Source of the DNA: Nitrosophilus labii
GTDB taxonomy: Bacteria; Campylobacterota; Campylobacteria; Campylobacterales; Nitratiruptoraceae
Assembly (NCBI RefSeq): GCF_014466985.1
Contig: NZ_AP022826.1
Location: forward strand, 1,426,001 to 1,490,000
DNA length: 64,000 nt
Direction of reading: 5' to 3'
Numbering within the stretch: position 1 is the first letter of the stretch; every line of letters begins with the position of its first letter. Both the position numbers and the translations under genes were made by a program. The notes below the pieces were generated by a model. The model was not told the origin of the DNA. It saw only the letters and a list, made by a program, of their open reading frames with translations, and made no database searches. Of the stretch, positions 45,925 to 55,534 are shown one piece after another.

Positions 45925-46383
45925 ATGGGATATAAGAAAAAAATTAAAAACTTACTTACAGGCCAAATTATAGAAAAACCAGAACCAGTCGATGAAGAGG
46001 TTCTATTTGACGGTGGCGTAATGATAACCGAAACTGATACAGCCGGTATCATTACTTACGCCAATAGAAAATTTAGAGAGATGACAGGATATACTAAAGA
46101 GGAACTTATAGGCTCGCCCCACAATATCAACCGTCATCCCGATATGCCAAGTGCCGCGTTTGAAACTATGTGGGAAACAATAAAAAGTGGCGAATATTGG
46201 GAAGGATATGTAAAAAATATGCGAAAAGACGGTCGATATTATTGGGTTATTGTTTGGATAAAACCTAAATTTGACGATAAGGGCAATATTGTAGGTTATA
46301 TAGCCGGAAGAAAAGTTCCCGATCGAAATATGATAAAAAGAGTAGAAGAGAAATATAAAAAGATGAAAGAGCAAGAGAGTTAA
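45925..46383 (+). CDS. Stand-alone PAS domain protein, Aer-like
   Basis: 152 residues. The PAS domain about 20-125 has GIITYANRKFREMTGYTKEEL, NINRHPDMPSAAFETMW, and DGRYYWVIVWIKP, a pattern of FAD-binding aerotaxis receptor (Aer) and CetB-type PAS domains. No transmitter, membrane or methyl-accepting region follows, so it probably signals by binding a partner, as CetA/CetB do for energy taxis in Campylobacter. AAGGGTAA precedes the ATG. The gene ends six bases before the IS256 left end, so its original downstream partner may have been displaced. Confidence 0.8.
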   Translation: MGYKKKIKNLLTGQIIEKPEPVDEEVLFDGGVMITETDTAGIITYANRKFREMTGYTKEELIGSPHNINRHPDMPSAAFETMWETIKSGEYWEGYVKNMRKDGRYYWVIVWIKPKFDDKGNIVGYIAGRKVPDRNMIKRVEEKYKKMKEQES

Positions 46384-46389
46384 GTTTGA

Positions 46390-47726
46390 GACCGTTCATA
46401 ATTTTGTGTCACCGATAGTTCATAGGATTATATCATAGCTCGAGAGCTTTCTCGAGTCTTCCTTCAAAAAATATAGCCAATTGGGAGAGAGTAAGACTCC
46501 AGTTTCTAATTGGCATTGTCCACTTTTTTTGAGCATTCTGAATACCAAGATAGAGCAGCTTTAAAAGGCTGTTTTCATTGGGAAACGCTCCTTTTGTTTT
46601 AGTAAGTTTTCGAAACTGTCGATGGACAGATTCTATGATATTTGTAGTATAGACGATACGACGGATATCTTCAGGGTATTTGAAATAATAAGAGAGATTT
46701 TCCCATTTATTCCTCCACGAGTTGATAACAATGGGGTATTTTTTGCCCCATTTCTCTTCAAGCCGATCCAATTCCGTTTCGGCAGCCTCTTTGGATATTG
46801 CCTGATACACTTTTTTAAGGTCTTTCATGAACTCTTTGGAGTCTTTAGAAGCTACATATTTAAGGGAATTTCTTATTGTCCTCGGCTTCGCCTGCGGGGT
46901 TGTCGCTTCGCTCGGACGATGAATAATGCAAAGTTGCACTTCGGTCTTAGGAAATATTGCATTGATAGCCTCTGAAAACCCTTTGAGTCCATCCACTGAT
47001 AATAAGTATATCTTCGACTCCTCTATTGTTTAAATCTGTTAAAATAGATAGCCAGAAATTGGCACCTTCAGACTCTGATAGATAAAGTCCCAATATCTCT
47101 TTTTTGCCTTCCAAATTTACTCCAAGGATAGTATAAACAGCTTTATTAACATATTTACCATTATCTTTGATTTTATAGTGTATTGCATCAAGCCAAATGA
47201 AAGGATATACTGCCTCTAATGGTCTTTGCTGCCACTCTTTTAACATTGGAATAATCTTATCTGTAACAGCACTAATAGTGGCTTTGGAAAATTCAATACC
47301 ATAAAGTTCTTCAATATGCTGGGCTATCTGGCTATAGGAGTTTCCAAGAGCATAGAGTAATAGTATTTTCTGCTCTATTTGATCGCTCATATGAGTTTGA
47401 TACTTTTTAACGATTTGAGGTTCGAATGTCCCTTTTCTATCTCTTGGAACCACTAGTTCAAACTCGCCAACTGAACTCTTCATTGTTTTTGAAGATTTGC
47501 CATTTTTGCGGTTTTTTATCTCTTTAGCTAGATGTGATTCAAGTTCTGCTTCTAAAGCAGCCTCTGTGAGTTGTTTAATAAGTGGTGCAAGTACTCCATC
47601 TTTGCCATCTATTTTTGCTCCAGCCTTGATAGCCTCAAGAGCTTCATTCAAATCGAAGTTTTCCATATTGTGTCTCTCCTTTAGATTATTTTATTCTATC
47701 GGATTGACACAAAATTTCTAACGCTC
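46390..47726 (-). mobile_element. IS256-family insertion sequence, degenerate
   Basis: 1337 bp, the normal size of IS256-family elements. Left end 46390-46418 (GACCGTTCATAATTTTGTG followed by TCACCGATAG) and right end (inverse of 47696-47726: GAGCGTTAGAAATTTTGTG followed by TCAATCCGATAG) are imperfect inverted repeats. It contains one transposase gene broken by a frameshift and a small insert. No target duplication is recognisable at the flanks, which suggests deletion or rearrangement after insertion. Confidence 0.85.
46433..47666 (-). pseudogene. IS256-family transposase, frameshifted and carrying a 39-nt in-frame insert
   Basis: The N-terminal 239 codons (47666-46947) and the C-terminal 187 codons (46996-46433) together make one IS256 transposase. 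The DDE residues are D in FIWLDAIHYK, D in VDGLKGF and E in IIESVHRQF. The frame breaks near 46990-46998, just before VDGLKGF, consistent with loss of two bases. A second oddity is CIIH-RPSEATTPQAKPRT-IRNSLKYV, where IS256 proteins have CIIHQIRNSLKYV: about 13 extra residues coded by GC-rich DNA (46874-46915). The enzyme cannot be made in one piece unless ribosomes shift frame. Confidence 0.85.
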
Positions 47727-47728
47727 CC

Positions 47729-47821
47729 CCCGGAAACGTAACATGGAGTATAACTTTTATAATAATAGGTCTTTCAATAGGTCTATATACTGTATGGAGA
47801 TTCTATTTTTATAAAAAATGA
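47729..47821 (+). pseudogene. C-terminal remnant of an AtpI/AtpQ-like membrane protein
   Basis: From the right end of the IS an open frame reads VTWSITFIIIGLSIGLY, then TVWRFYFYKK and TGA at 47819-47821. The small-residue helix followed by a YxxxR-type end is like the C-terminus of AtpI/AtpQ proteins of ATP synthase operons. Its stop overlaps the next ATG (ATGA). The N-terminal part is missing, apparently removed with the IS insertion. Confidence 0.4.
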
Positions 47822-48084
47822 TCTATTTGTTACTTTTTATCTACGGAATTTTAATATCTTTTATATACTTTTTTCATTTAAAAAAAGAGATAGAGTCTGT
47901 ATCTTTAAAAAAAAGAAAAATTATTTACACACTTTTTTTCAGACTAGCGATTTTAGCCATCCTTTTTGGAATACTATTTGTTATATACAAAGATAAAGCT
48001 ATTATCTCATTGATAAGTTTTTTAATCTCAAGATGGCTATATCTAAAATATAAACTATCAAAACAACCAAAACAGCTATCTTAA
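47818..48084 (+). CDS. Small three-helix membrane protein, probably AtpR-like (N-ATPase)
   Basis: 88 residues. Three hydrophobic segments carry arginines at membrane positions (LFFRLAILAILFG and SFLISRWLYLK), as in AtpR, the N-ATPase accessory subunit thought to contact the c-ring carboxylate. The upstream remnant ends like AtpQ and overlaps the start, which is the atpQ-atpR order of N-ATPase operons. The usual following genes (a, c, b, alpha, gamma subunits) are absent, as the next gene is convergent. The weak point is a missing FGGLW-type motif: here it is YFFHL. The alternative is an unrelated small membrane protein. Confidence 0.45.
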   Translation: MIYLLLFIYGILISFIYFFHLKKEIESVSLKKRKIIYTLFFRLAILAILFGILFVIYKDKAIISLISFLISRWLYLKYKLSKQPKQLS

Positions 48085-48600
48085 TTTTTTTACTCTATTT
48101 TTACCTAGCTTTATCAACTTTGAAGGTTTTCCTTCAAAAAACTCTCTATTATCTTCTACGATAACTTCAGCGTTTTTGTATGCAAATAGATAATCAAATC
48201 TTTTCCCCGACTCATTTGCGCTAGTAGAAAACATCCAGCCAAATTTTTTTAAAAATCTAAGATGATTTTCATCTTTTATAACTCTGAGGGCTTTTCTATT
48301 TGGATAGACAAAAGTGGTCTTTTGGGCTCTTCTAACCATCTTTTTATACTTTTTTGGAACTCTTGCAAAACGTTTTAACGTTTTAAAACTATCAACTGAA
48401 ATTAAAAAAGGTTTGTTTGGATCTCTTTTTTTAACTTTTGCCAACTTTTTAGCGTTTTGAGACAAAAAACCTACGGTAGTTTCAGTTTGAACAAGATATA
48501 TTTTGTCAGGTTGAAGGTTGAAGGTTGAAGGTTGAAGGACTCTTTTTTCTCTCTTCTTATTTCTTACTTCTTCATTCCTACTTCTCCCTTCTCCCTTCAA
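48076..48600 (-). CDS. Short Sua5/YciO/YrdC-like protein with repeat-coded N-terminal extension
   Basis: 174 residues if started at TTG 48600, which sits seven bases after an AAGGAG in the end of carB (translational coupling). Conserved text begins only at IYLVQTETTVGFLSQNAKKL, near residue 33, and goes on through RDPNKPFLISV and MFSTSANESGKRFD (the STSANxSG motif of YrdC domains). At about 140 conserved residues it is shorter than TsaC/Sua5. The first 32 residues come from low-complexity DNA, including four GGTTGAA heptamers (48509-48536). Related proteins act in threonylcarbamoyl-adenosine tRNA modification; the short version may instead be a binding protein. The 3' end overlaps the convergent AtpR-like gene. 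Confidence 0.7.
   Translation of the reverse strand: MKGEGRSRNEEVRNKKREKRVLQPSTFNLQPDKIYLVQTETTVGFLSQNAKKLAKVKKRDPNKPFLISVDSFKTLKRFARVPKKYKKMVRRAQKTTFVYPNRKALRVIKDENHLRFLKKFGWMFSTSANESGKRFDYLFAYKNAEVIVEDNREFFEGKPSKLIKLGKNRVKKLR
48509..48536. repeat. Four GGTTGAA heptamers at the 5' end of the YrdC-like gene
   Basis: Perfect 7-bp units at 48509, 48516, 48523 and 48530 encode LQPSTFNLQP on minus. The upstream coding DNA (48537-48600) is purine-rich low-complexity sequence (GGGAGAAGG, AAGAAGTAAG) of the same style. Confidence 0.9.
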
Positions 48601-48603
48601 CCT

Positions 48604-51600
48604 CTACTCCTTAAGATAATCCTGAAGTGCCTTTGGCTCTAACTTTGCCTCTTTAAGCTTTTTGATAGCATCTGCAGCCACTCTCGCTGCTGCAAGAGTC
48701 GTAAAGTAAGGTATATCAAACCTCAAAACCGCTTCTCTAATCTTTTTTGCATCATCTTTGCTTGACTTGTTGTCACTTGTATTTATAGCCATCGCTATCT
48801 CGCCGTTTTTTATCATATCTTCGATATTTGGGCGACCTTCACTGATTTTTAAAACTCTCTGAGACTCAACTCCGGCCTCTTTTAAAACTTTGTGGGTTCC
48901 GCTTGTAGCTACTATTTTAAAACCTAAATCTTGATAGAGTCTAGCAATTTCCGCTGCATACGGTTTATCATAATCTGTCAAAGACAAAAAGAGATTACCT
49001 TCTAGCGTAAGTCTATTGCCGGCGGCTATTTGAGATTTTGCGAAACTTATACCAAAACTATCGCTTATACCCATAACTTCACCGGTAGACTTCATCTCAG
49101 GACCTAGTATAAGATCAGCACCTATAAGTTTATTGAAAGGAAAAACGGCCTCTTTTACGGATATATGAGATTTTAGTCTAGGTTTTAATATACCATCTTC
49201 TTCGTAAACTATGCCGTATTTGTCGTAATAACTTAAAGCCTCTTTAAGATCTCCTTTAAGCATAACTCTTGTCGCCACTTTTGCCAACGGCAATCCGGTA
49301 GCTTTAGAAACAAAAGGAACTGTTCTGGAAGCTCTAGGATTGACTTCTATCAGATAGACTCTATCTTTGTAGATTGCATACTGGATATTTAAAAGCCCTT
49401 TTACCCCTAGTCCCAATGCTATAGTTTTAGTCTGCTCTTGAATCGTTTTTAAAATCTCCTCTTTTATGGATACGGCCGGTAAAGAACAGGCACTATCTCC
49501 CGAGTGAATCCCGGCTTCTTCTATATGCTGCATTATACCGCCTATATATACATCTTTTCCGTCACTTATAGCGTCTACATCAACTTCTACGGCATGATCT
49601 AAAAATTTATCTATAAGAACCGGAGACTCGTGACTTACGCTCACAGCCTCATCCATATACTCTTTTAGTTCCTTTTCGTTATAGACTATCCTCATGGCTC
49701 TACCGCCAAGAACGTAGCTAGGTCGAACTAAAACGGGATAACCAATGTTTTCCGCTATCTTTAAAGCTTCCTCTTTTGTGGTAGCAGTACCGTTTTGGGG
49801 TTGCAAAAGTCCGTTTTTGGAAACAAATTCACTAAACTTTTCCCTATCTTCGGCTAGATCGATAACTTTCGCGCTAGTTCCTATTATTTTCGCCCCTATA
49901 GTAGTTAACGGTTTTGCTAGTTTAAGAGGTGTTTGTCCTCCAAAATGAACGATTACGCCGTCTGGTTTTTCTACCTCTATAACGTTTCTTACTCTTTCAA
50001 AATCTATCGGCTCAAAATAGAGTATATCACTGGTATCATAATCTGTAGAAACAGTTTCTGGGTTGCAGTTATACATTATCGTTTCACAACCCATGTCTTC
50101 TAAAGCAAAAGCTGCGTGGACACAACAGTAATCAAACTCTATCCCTTGCCCTATTCTATTTGGACCGCCGCCTATTATCAAAACTTTTTGTTTACCACTT
50201 CTTTTTTCTTGAGCCTCAATTTTTGGAAGTTTTGTTATATTTGTAGTTGAGTAAAGATAAGGCGTCAAAGCTCTAAATTCTGCAGCACAAGTATCTACCT
50301 CGTTATACTCTAACTCTATTTGAAGATTTTTCCTTGCATTGTAGATATCATTTTCACTAAATTCGGTATTTTCTTTCTCGTTTATTATCTTGGCTATCAT
50401 TTTATCGCTAAAGCCGATAGTTTTAGCTTCTCTTAAAAGCTCTTCGTTTTGTAAAATATCAAGGTCTATCTTCTCCTCAAACTTCACAATTTCCTCTATT
50501 TGATACAAAAACCATCTATCTATCTTACACAACTCGTAAATATCTTCAACGCTTAGCCCTTCTCTAAAGCCTTGGGCTATATACAAAAGTCTTTTTTCAT
50601 TCGGTCTTCTAATCTCTCTTTTTATAGTTTCGATATCCGCATCTATCTTATCAAAACCGCTAAGACCAGTTTCGAGTGAGCAAAGCCCTTTTTGAACCGA
50701 CTCTTTGAAAGTTCTGCCTATCGCCATAACTTCACCCACACTCTTCATAGATGTTGTCAGTGTGGAGTCTGCATGAGGAAACTTTTCGAAAGTAAATCTC
50801 GGTATTTTTGTAACAATATAGTCTATTACAGGCTCAAAACTTGCGGGAGTCCCGGTTATATCGTTTTTAATCTCATCAAGTGTATATCCTACGGCTAAAA
50901 GAGTGGCGACTTTGGCTATAGGGTAACCGGTAGCTTTACTAGCAAGAGCGGAGCTTCTACTAACTCTTGGATTCATCTCTATAACTGTCATTCTACCGGT
51001 CTGGGGATGTACAGCAAACTGAACGTTACTGCCACCGGTATCAACACCAATCTCTCTTAAAATCGCAAAAGAGGCGTCTCTCATCCTTTGATACTCTTTA
51101 TCCGTCAGCGTTAAAGCCGGAGCTACGGTTATGGAATCTCCAGTATGAACGCCCATTGGATCTAAATTTTCGATAGAACAGACAATTATACAGTTATCCT
51201 CTTTATCTCTGATAACCTCCATCTCATACTCTTTCCAGCCAAGTAAACTCTCTTCTATCAGTATCTCATTTATTGGGCTAGCTTCTAAACCTTTAGCGGC
51301 CAATGTTTTAAACTCGTCTATATTGTATGCAACCCCACTTCCACCACCGGCTAATGTGTAGCTAGCTCTAATGATAAGAGGAAAACCTATCTCCTTTGCA
51401 GCATCAACAGCCTCATCCAAAGAGTAGGCATAGCGGCTTTTTGGAAGATCCATACCGATTTTTAGCATTGCTTCTTTAAAGGCTTGTCTATCTTCACCTT
51501 TTTTAATAGCTCCCGGGTTAGCGCCTAAAAATTTAACACCTTCTAACATGCCTTTTTCATACATACTCATAGCTACATTTAAAGCCGTCTGTCCGCCCAT

Positions 51601-51867
51601 TGTAGGTAAAATTGCATCTACTTTTTCTTTTTCGATGATTTGAGCCACTATATCTTCAGTTATCGGTTCAATATAGGTTCTATCGGCAAATTCTGGATCG
51701 GTCATAATGGTAGCTGGATTTGAGTTTATAAGTACTACTCTATATCCGAGCTCTTTTAGAGTTTTGGTGGCTTGAGTTCCGGAGTAGTCAAATTCGCAGG
51801 CTTGCCCTATAACAATAGGACCTGAACCTATAAGTAGTATAGTTTTTATATCTTCTCTTTTTGGCAT
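48604..51867 (-). CDS. carB: Carbamoyl-phosphate synthase large subunit
   Basis: 1087 residues. Two homologous ATP-grasp halves ([21 protein letters not shown] at the N-terminus; [19 protein letters not shown] near 560) and a C-terminal MGS-like domain ([19 protein letters not shown]) are present. It makes carbamoyl phosphate for arginine and pyrimidines with CarA, which is not in the window. It follows mreBC in transcription direction after a 233-bp gap (51868-52100) in which only AT-rich DNA with ATTGG / CCATTA words was seen. Confidence 0.97.
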   Translation of the reverse strand: MPKREDIKTILLIGSGPIVIGQACEFDYSGTQATKTLKELGYRVVLINSNPATIMTDPEFADRTYIEPITEDIVAQIIEKEKVDAILPTMGGQTALNVAMSMYEKGMLEGVKFLGANPGAIKKGEDRQAFKEAMLKIGMDLPKSRYAYSLDEAVDAAKEIGFPLIIRASYTLAGGGSGVAYNIDEFKTLAAKGLEASPINEILIEESLLGWKEYEMEVIRDKEDNCIIVCSIENLDPMGVHTGDSITVAPALTLTDKEYQRMRDASFAILREIGVDTGGSNVQFAVHPQTGRMTVIEMNPRVSRSSALASKATGYPIAKVATLLAVGYTLDEIKNDITGTPASFEPVIDYIVTKIPRFTFEKFPHADSTLTTSMKSVGEVMAIGRTFKESVQKGLCSLETGLSGFDKIDADIETIKREIRRPNEKRLLYIAQGFREGLSVEDIYELCKIDRWFLYQIEEIVKFEEKIDLDILQNEELLREAKTIGFSDKMIAKIINEKENTEFSENDIYNARKNLQIELEYNEVDTCAAEFRALTPYLYSTTNITKLPKIEAQEKRSGKQKVLIIGGGPNRIGQGIEFDYCCVHAAFALEDMGCETIMYNCNPETVSTDYDTSDILYFEPIDFERVRNVIEVEKPDGVIVHFGGQTPLKLAKPLTTIGAKIIGTSAKVIDLAEDREKFSEFVSKNGLLQPQNGTATTKEEALKIAENIGYPVLVRPSYVLGGRAMRIVYNEKELKEYMDEAVSVSHESPVLIDKFLDHAVEVDVDAISDGKDVYIGGIMQHIEEAGIHSGDSACSLPAVSIKEEILKTIQEQTKTIALGLGVKGLLNIQYAIYKDRVYLIEVNPRASRTVPFVSKATGLPLAKVATRVMLKGDLKEALSYYDKYGIVYEEDGILKPRLKSHISVKEAVFPFNKLIGADLILGPEMKSTGEVMGISDSFGISFAKSQIAAGNRLTLEGNLFLSLTDYDKPYAAEIARLYQDLGFKIVATSGTHKVLKEAGVESQRVLKISEGRPNIEDMIKNGEIAMAINTSDNKSSKDDAKKIREAVLRFDIPYFTTLAAARVAADAIKKLKEAKLEPKALQDYLKE

Positions 51868-52100
51868 AGTTTTTTACCCTTTTGTGGTTGTATCTATATA
51901 AAAATTTACTAATTTTACAAAAATGTTAATAAAAACGATATTAGAATAAAACTTTGGTCCTTAGTCATTGGCAACAATAAATATTGATAAACGATGTATT
52001 GGTTATTTGAATCTCAAAATATATGTTTTTTTAATTTTTCATCAACTATCTTAATCTACACATCAATACAAACAATCAACCATTAACAAATAACTTATAA

Positions 52101-52859
52101 CTAATGGCTATTTAAAACAACCCAAAAATACCTCGAATTTGCCAAATCGGCGTACGGTTTAACGAGAGCAACTTTATAACTCCCCATTGACTCCACTTTG
52201 ATAACCTTTCCTACTTTTATCCCGTAAAAAAAGATATTGTCCATCCCGCTTGTAACTACTTCATCTCCAATTTTTATATTTTTATACATAGGAATAAATT
52301 TTACTACCATAGTTCCGTTTCTTTTTCCCATAGCTATCCCGGGAGCTTTTGAACGACCTATCTCAACCGCATAAGCACACTTTTCGTTGCTGTTTAATAA
52401 AGCAATAGGTTTGCCATTTTTGTTTGCTACTATCCCGGCGGCAAAATCATCTTTTATAAGACCGTAAATCTTTGTTTGGTTAAAATCCTCCATCTCAACC
52501 CACATAGAGGAAAAATCACCAAGTTTGGTATATGATATAGCTCTTGTTAGTTTTACGTCTAGATAAAATTTCGTATTTAAGTTGCACTCTTTTTTTAGAC
52601 TCTCTAACTCTTTTTTAATAGCGTTTAGCTCAAGATAATACTTTTTTAATTTTTTATTTTCCAATAAAAGTGAAGATATAGTCTCCTCTTGTTTCAAATA
52701 TTTTATGATAATATTTTGTAAATAGGAACTAAAATCATGATAGGTGATTTTAATAGACTCAGTTAAAAAAAGAAACCCTTTTTGGTAGGCATCAGAAAAT
52801 TTCAATCCTCCCAAAAAGAGCAGAAGTAGTAAAAAAAAAGAGATATATTTTTTACTCAT
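52101..52859 (-). CDS. mreC: Rod-shape-determining protein MreC
   Basis: 252 residues. A membrane anchor is at about 5-24, a coiled coil at about 60-95, then the beta-rich MreC core (FAAGIVANKNGKPIALLNSNEKCAYAVEI; IKIGDEVVTSGMDNIFFYGIKVGKV). It links MreB filaments to the cell-wall machinery from the periplasmic side. Its start overlaps the mreB stop by 8 bp. Confidence 0.92.
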   Translation of the reverse strand: MSKKYISFFLLLLLFLGGLKFSDAYQKGFLFLTESIKITYHDFSSYLQNIIIKYLKQEETISSLLLENKKLKKYYLELNAIKKELESLKKECNLNTKFYLDVKLTRAISYTKLGDFSSMWVEMEDFNQTKIYGLIKDDFAAGIVANKNGKPIALLNSNEKCAYAVEIGRSKAPGIAMGKRNGTMVVKFIPMYKNIKIGDEVVTSGMDNIFFYGIKVGKVIKVESMGSYKVALVKPYADLANSRYFWVVLNSH

Positions 52860-53886
52860 TTGATAACTGTTGCAATATCTCTATCTCTTCTAGTGCTCTG
52901 CCCGTCCCTTTAGCGACGGCTAAAAGAGGTTCATCGCTCACATATACAGGGAGTTTTACAAGTTCCGAAAAGTATCTATCTATATTTCGTATCAGTGCAC
53001 CGCCTCCTGTCATTACTATTCCATTTTCAACTATATCACCCGCTAGTTCCGGCGGCATTTTTTCCAAAACCTCTTTTAAAGCATCTGCAATCTCTTTTAA
53101 AGGTACTCTCATCGCTTCATGAACATCATCACTTGTAACTTCTATGGAAGATAGCATTCCAGAGAGTTGATCTCGACCGTTAACTATCATCTTTAAAGGC
53201 TCTTTCAAAGGTAAGGCAGTTCCTATATTGATCTTAACCTCTTCGGCTACTCTATCGCCTATCAAAAGATTATACTTTTTCTTGATATAATCAGCTATAG
53301 CTTTATCTATCTTATCTCCAGCCGTTCTAACAGATTTGCAAATAACTAGACCACCAAGACTAATAACGCCTATCTCAGTCGTACCGCCTCCGATATCTAC
53401 AACTAAATTTCCTTGAGGCTCTTTAACGGGCAATCCCGCACCAATAGCCGCCGCCATAGGTTCTTCTATCAAAAATACCTCTCTTGCCCCTGCACTAAGG
53501 GCCGACTCTCTGACCGCCTTTCTCTCAACCTGAGTTAAACCGTATGGAACACAAATAATAACTCTTGGTCTTAAAAAAGCCTTTCTACTATGAGCCTTCT
53601 CTATAAAATATCTAATCATCTTCTCAGTCATATCAAAATCGGCAATAACCCCGTCTTTCATTGGCCTTACGGCTTTTATATCTCCCGGAGTTTTACCAAC
53701 CATCTCTTTGGCTTCCCTGCCTACGGCTAAAATCTTTTCTCTACCGTATTTATCCTTTTGTACGGCAACAACTGATGGCTCATTTATAATGACCCCTTGT
53801 CCTTTTACTAATACCAAAGTATTCGCTGTTCCAAGGTCAATCCCCATATCGTTAGAGAAAAAACCCACGATTTTGTCAAATATCAT
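52852..53886 (-). CDS. mreB: Rod-shape-determining protein MreB
   Basis: 344 residues, actin-like. GIDLGTANTLVLVKGQGVI is the phosphate-1 loop, VDIGGGTTEIGVISLGG the phosphate-2 loop, and GIVMTGGGALI the adenosine loop. MreB polymerises under the membrane and guides lateral wall growth, which fits a rod or curved cell. The gene lies 9 bp after clpX in the conserved clpX-mreB-mreC cluster. Confidence 0.97.
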   Translation of the reverse strand: MIFDKIVGFFSNDMGIDLGTANTLVLVKGQGVIINEPSVVAVQKDKYGREKILAVGREAKEMVGKTPGDIKAVRPMKDGVIADFDMTEKMIRYFIEKAHSRKAFLRPRVIICVPYGLTQVERKAVRESALSAGAREVFLIEEPMAAAIGAGLPVKEPQGNLVVDIGGGTTEIGVISLGGLVICKSVRTAGDKIDKAIADYIKKKYNLLIGDRVAEEVKINIGTALPLKEPLKMIVNGRDQLSGMLSSIEVTSDDVHEAMRVPLKEIADALKEVLEKMPPELAGDIVENGIVMTGGGALIRNIDRYFSELVKLPVYVSDEPLLAVAKGTGRALEEIEILQQLSNE

Positions 53887-53895
53887 CTTTTTCCC

Positions 53896-55125
53896 TTATG
53901 CACTCTTTTTTCCGCTCTTTTTAATAAATATAGGCTTCTCTCTTTTCACTATAACATCTTTTGTTATTATAATCTCATATCCCCTATATTCAGGTAAATC
54001 AAACATTATATCTACCATTATCTCTTCCATGATAGCTCTAAGTCCCCTAGCTCCCGTTTTTCTCTTAATGGCAAGTTCGGCTATACCCTCTAGCGCCTCT
54101 TTTTCAAAAATAAGCTCTACATCGTCTATGGCAAAAAGTTTTTTATACTGTTTAACAAGGGCATTTTTGGGCTCTGTTAATATTCTTACAAAATCCTCTT
54201 TTGTAAGCTGATTAAGCGTTGCAATCATATGCAAACGTCCTATAAGCTCTGGAATTAACCCATAATGTACTAGATCGTCTGGTTCTACATAATTTAGGAG
54301 TTCCTCATCTTCCATTTTGCCTCTTTTTTCTTGTCCAAATCCTAAAACGTTTCCACCAATCCTTCTTTTAATGATTTCTGTTAATCCGTCAAACGCACCG
54401 CCACAAATAAAAAGAATATTTGAAGTATCTATCTGAACAAATTCTTGATTTGGATGTTTTCTTCCCCCTTTTGGAGGAATATTAACTAAGCTACCTTCGA
54501 TGATTTTTAAAAGTGCTTGCTGAACACCTTCTCCCGAAACATCTCTAGTAATGGATCTATTTTCGCTAAGCCTTGAGATTTTGTCGATTTCGTCTATAAA
54601 AACAATCCCTCTCTCGGCCTTTTTAACGTCTCCGTCTGCGGCTTGCAAAAGTCTTGTAAGGATATTTTCAACATCTTCACCCACATATCCGGCCTCAGTC
54701 AAACTAGTAGCATCGGCGATAGCTAAAGGAACATCCAAAAATCTTGCCATTGTCTGAGCCATTAACGTCTTTCCACTACCGGTAGGACCTATGAGTAAAA
54801 TATTGGATTTTGCGATTTCCGTGTCATCATCATCGATTTTATGCTGCTTAAAAATTCTTTTATAGTGATTATATACAGCTACCGCAAAAATCTTTTTAGC
54901 TCTATCTTGTCCTATAACATACTCATCCAATACCGCTTTTAACTCTTTGGGAGTCAAAAGTTCTTTATCAAAACTCTCTTCATTTCTCTCTTCATCATCT
55001 TCTTCGCCAAAGAGTATATTATAAGCTGATATGACGCAATTTTTACAGATATATACACCGCTTCCGGCTATCAAAGGGTTGTCGTCGCTCTCATAAGCTC
55101 CACAAAAACTACATTTTCTAAGCAT
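53896..55125 (-). CDS. clpX: ATP-dependent Clp protease ATP-binding subunit ClpX
   Basis: 409 residues. The N-terminal zinc domain has [19 protein letters not shown] then CKNC; Walker A is [13 protein letters not shown], Walker B VFIDEIDK, and the pore loop GYVGEDVE. Sensor and C-terminal elements follow ([16 protein letters not shown]). It unfolds substrates for ClpP. The gap to lpxA (55126-55534) holds a perfect 108-bp duplication, which interrupts an otherwise compact operon. Confidence 0.97.
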   Translation of the reverse strand: MLRKCSFCGAYESDDNPLIAGSGVYICKNCVISAYNILFGEEDDEERNEESFDKELLTPKELKAVLDEYVIGQDRAKKIFAVAVYNHYKRIFKQHKIDDDDTEIAKSNILLIGPTGSGKTLMAQTMARFLDVPLAIADATSLTEAGYVGEDVENILTRLLQAADGDVKKAERGIVFIDEIDKISRLSENRSITRDVSGEGVQQALLKIIEGSLVNIPPKGGRKHPNQEFVQIDTSNILFICGGAFDGLTEIIKRRIGGNVLGFGQEKRGKMEDEELLNYVEPDDLVHYGLIPELIGRLHMIATLNQLTKEDFVRILTEPKNALVKQYKKLFAIDDVELIFEKEALEGIAELAIKRKTGARGLRAIMEEIMVDIMFDLPEYRGYEIIITKDVIVKREKPIFIKKSGKKSA

Positions 55126-55251
55126 TAATTATATTCCTTTCTTTTTTGTATATTAGTTATTGGTTTATTGGTATAATTTAATATTTATCCAACTATAATT
55201 TACTAATACACCAATATACAAATACACCAATAACAATATTATAGCCACTCC

Positions 55252-55528
55252 TATGCTCGCTCACGAAACTCCTTGAGTTTCGGACTCGCATATACTACAA
55301 GCTTTCGCAAAGGCACGCAAGCAAAGCAGTTTGCTTGCTAAAACCCTTACGGTTTTTGCAAACCTAAAATCTAACTCGCTGCGCTCCTTACGATTTTATC
55401 TAAAGTAACCCAGCTTGTAGTATGCTCGCTCACGAAACTCCTTGAGTTTCGGACTCGCATATACTACAAGCTTTCGCAAAGGCACGCAAGCAAAGCAGTT
55501 TGCTTGCTAAAACCCTTACGGTTTTTGC
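55252..55528. repeat. Perfect 108-bp direct repeat rich in palindromes between lpxA and clpX
   Basis: Copy 1 is 55252-55359 and copy 2 is 55421-55528, identical by eye and separated by 61 bp. Each copy contains GAAACTC-CTT-GAGTTTC, GCAAGCAAA-GCAG-TTTGCTTGC and AAAACC-CTTAC-GGTTTT hairpins. The spacer end AGCTTGTAGTAT is the inverse of ATACTACAAGCT inside the copies. The block is more GC-rich than its surroundings and ends six bases before the lpxA stop. Upstream (55140-55240) lies AT-rich repeat DNA with CACCAATA words. It should fold into several stable stem-loops in RNA. Confidence 0.9.
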
Positions 55529-55534
55529 CTTTGC

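Noticed and set aside
46433-47666. Programmed frameshifting in the IS256 transposase
   Set aside because: IS256-family transposases are made from one frame. The break lies directly before a catalytic Asp without an A-rich slippery site, so decay is the simpler reading.
55252-55528. CRISPR or rRNA-spacer explanation for the 108-bp repeats
   Set aside because: Only two copies, a 61-bp spacer that itself pairs with the copies, and palindrome content unlike CRISPR repeats; no tRNA or rRNA gene was seen.
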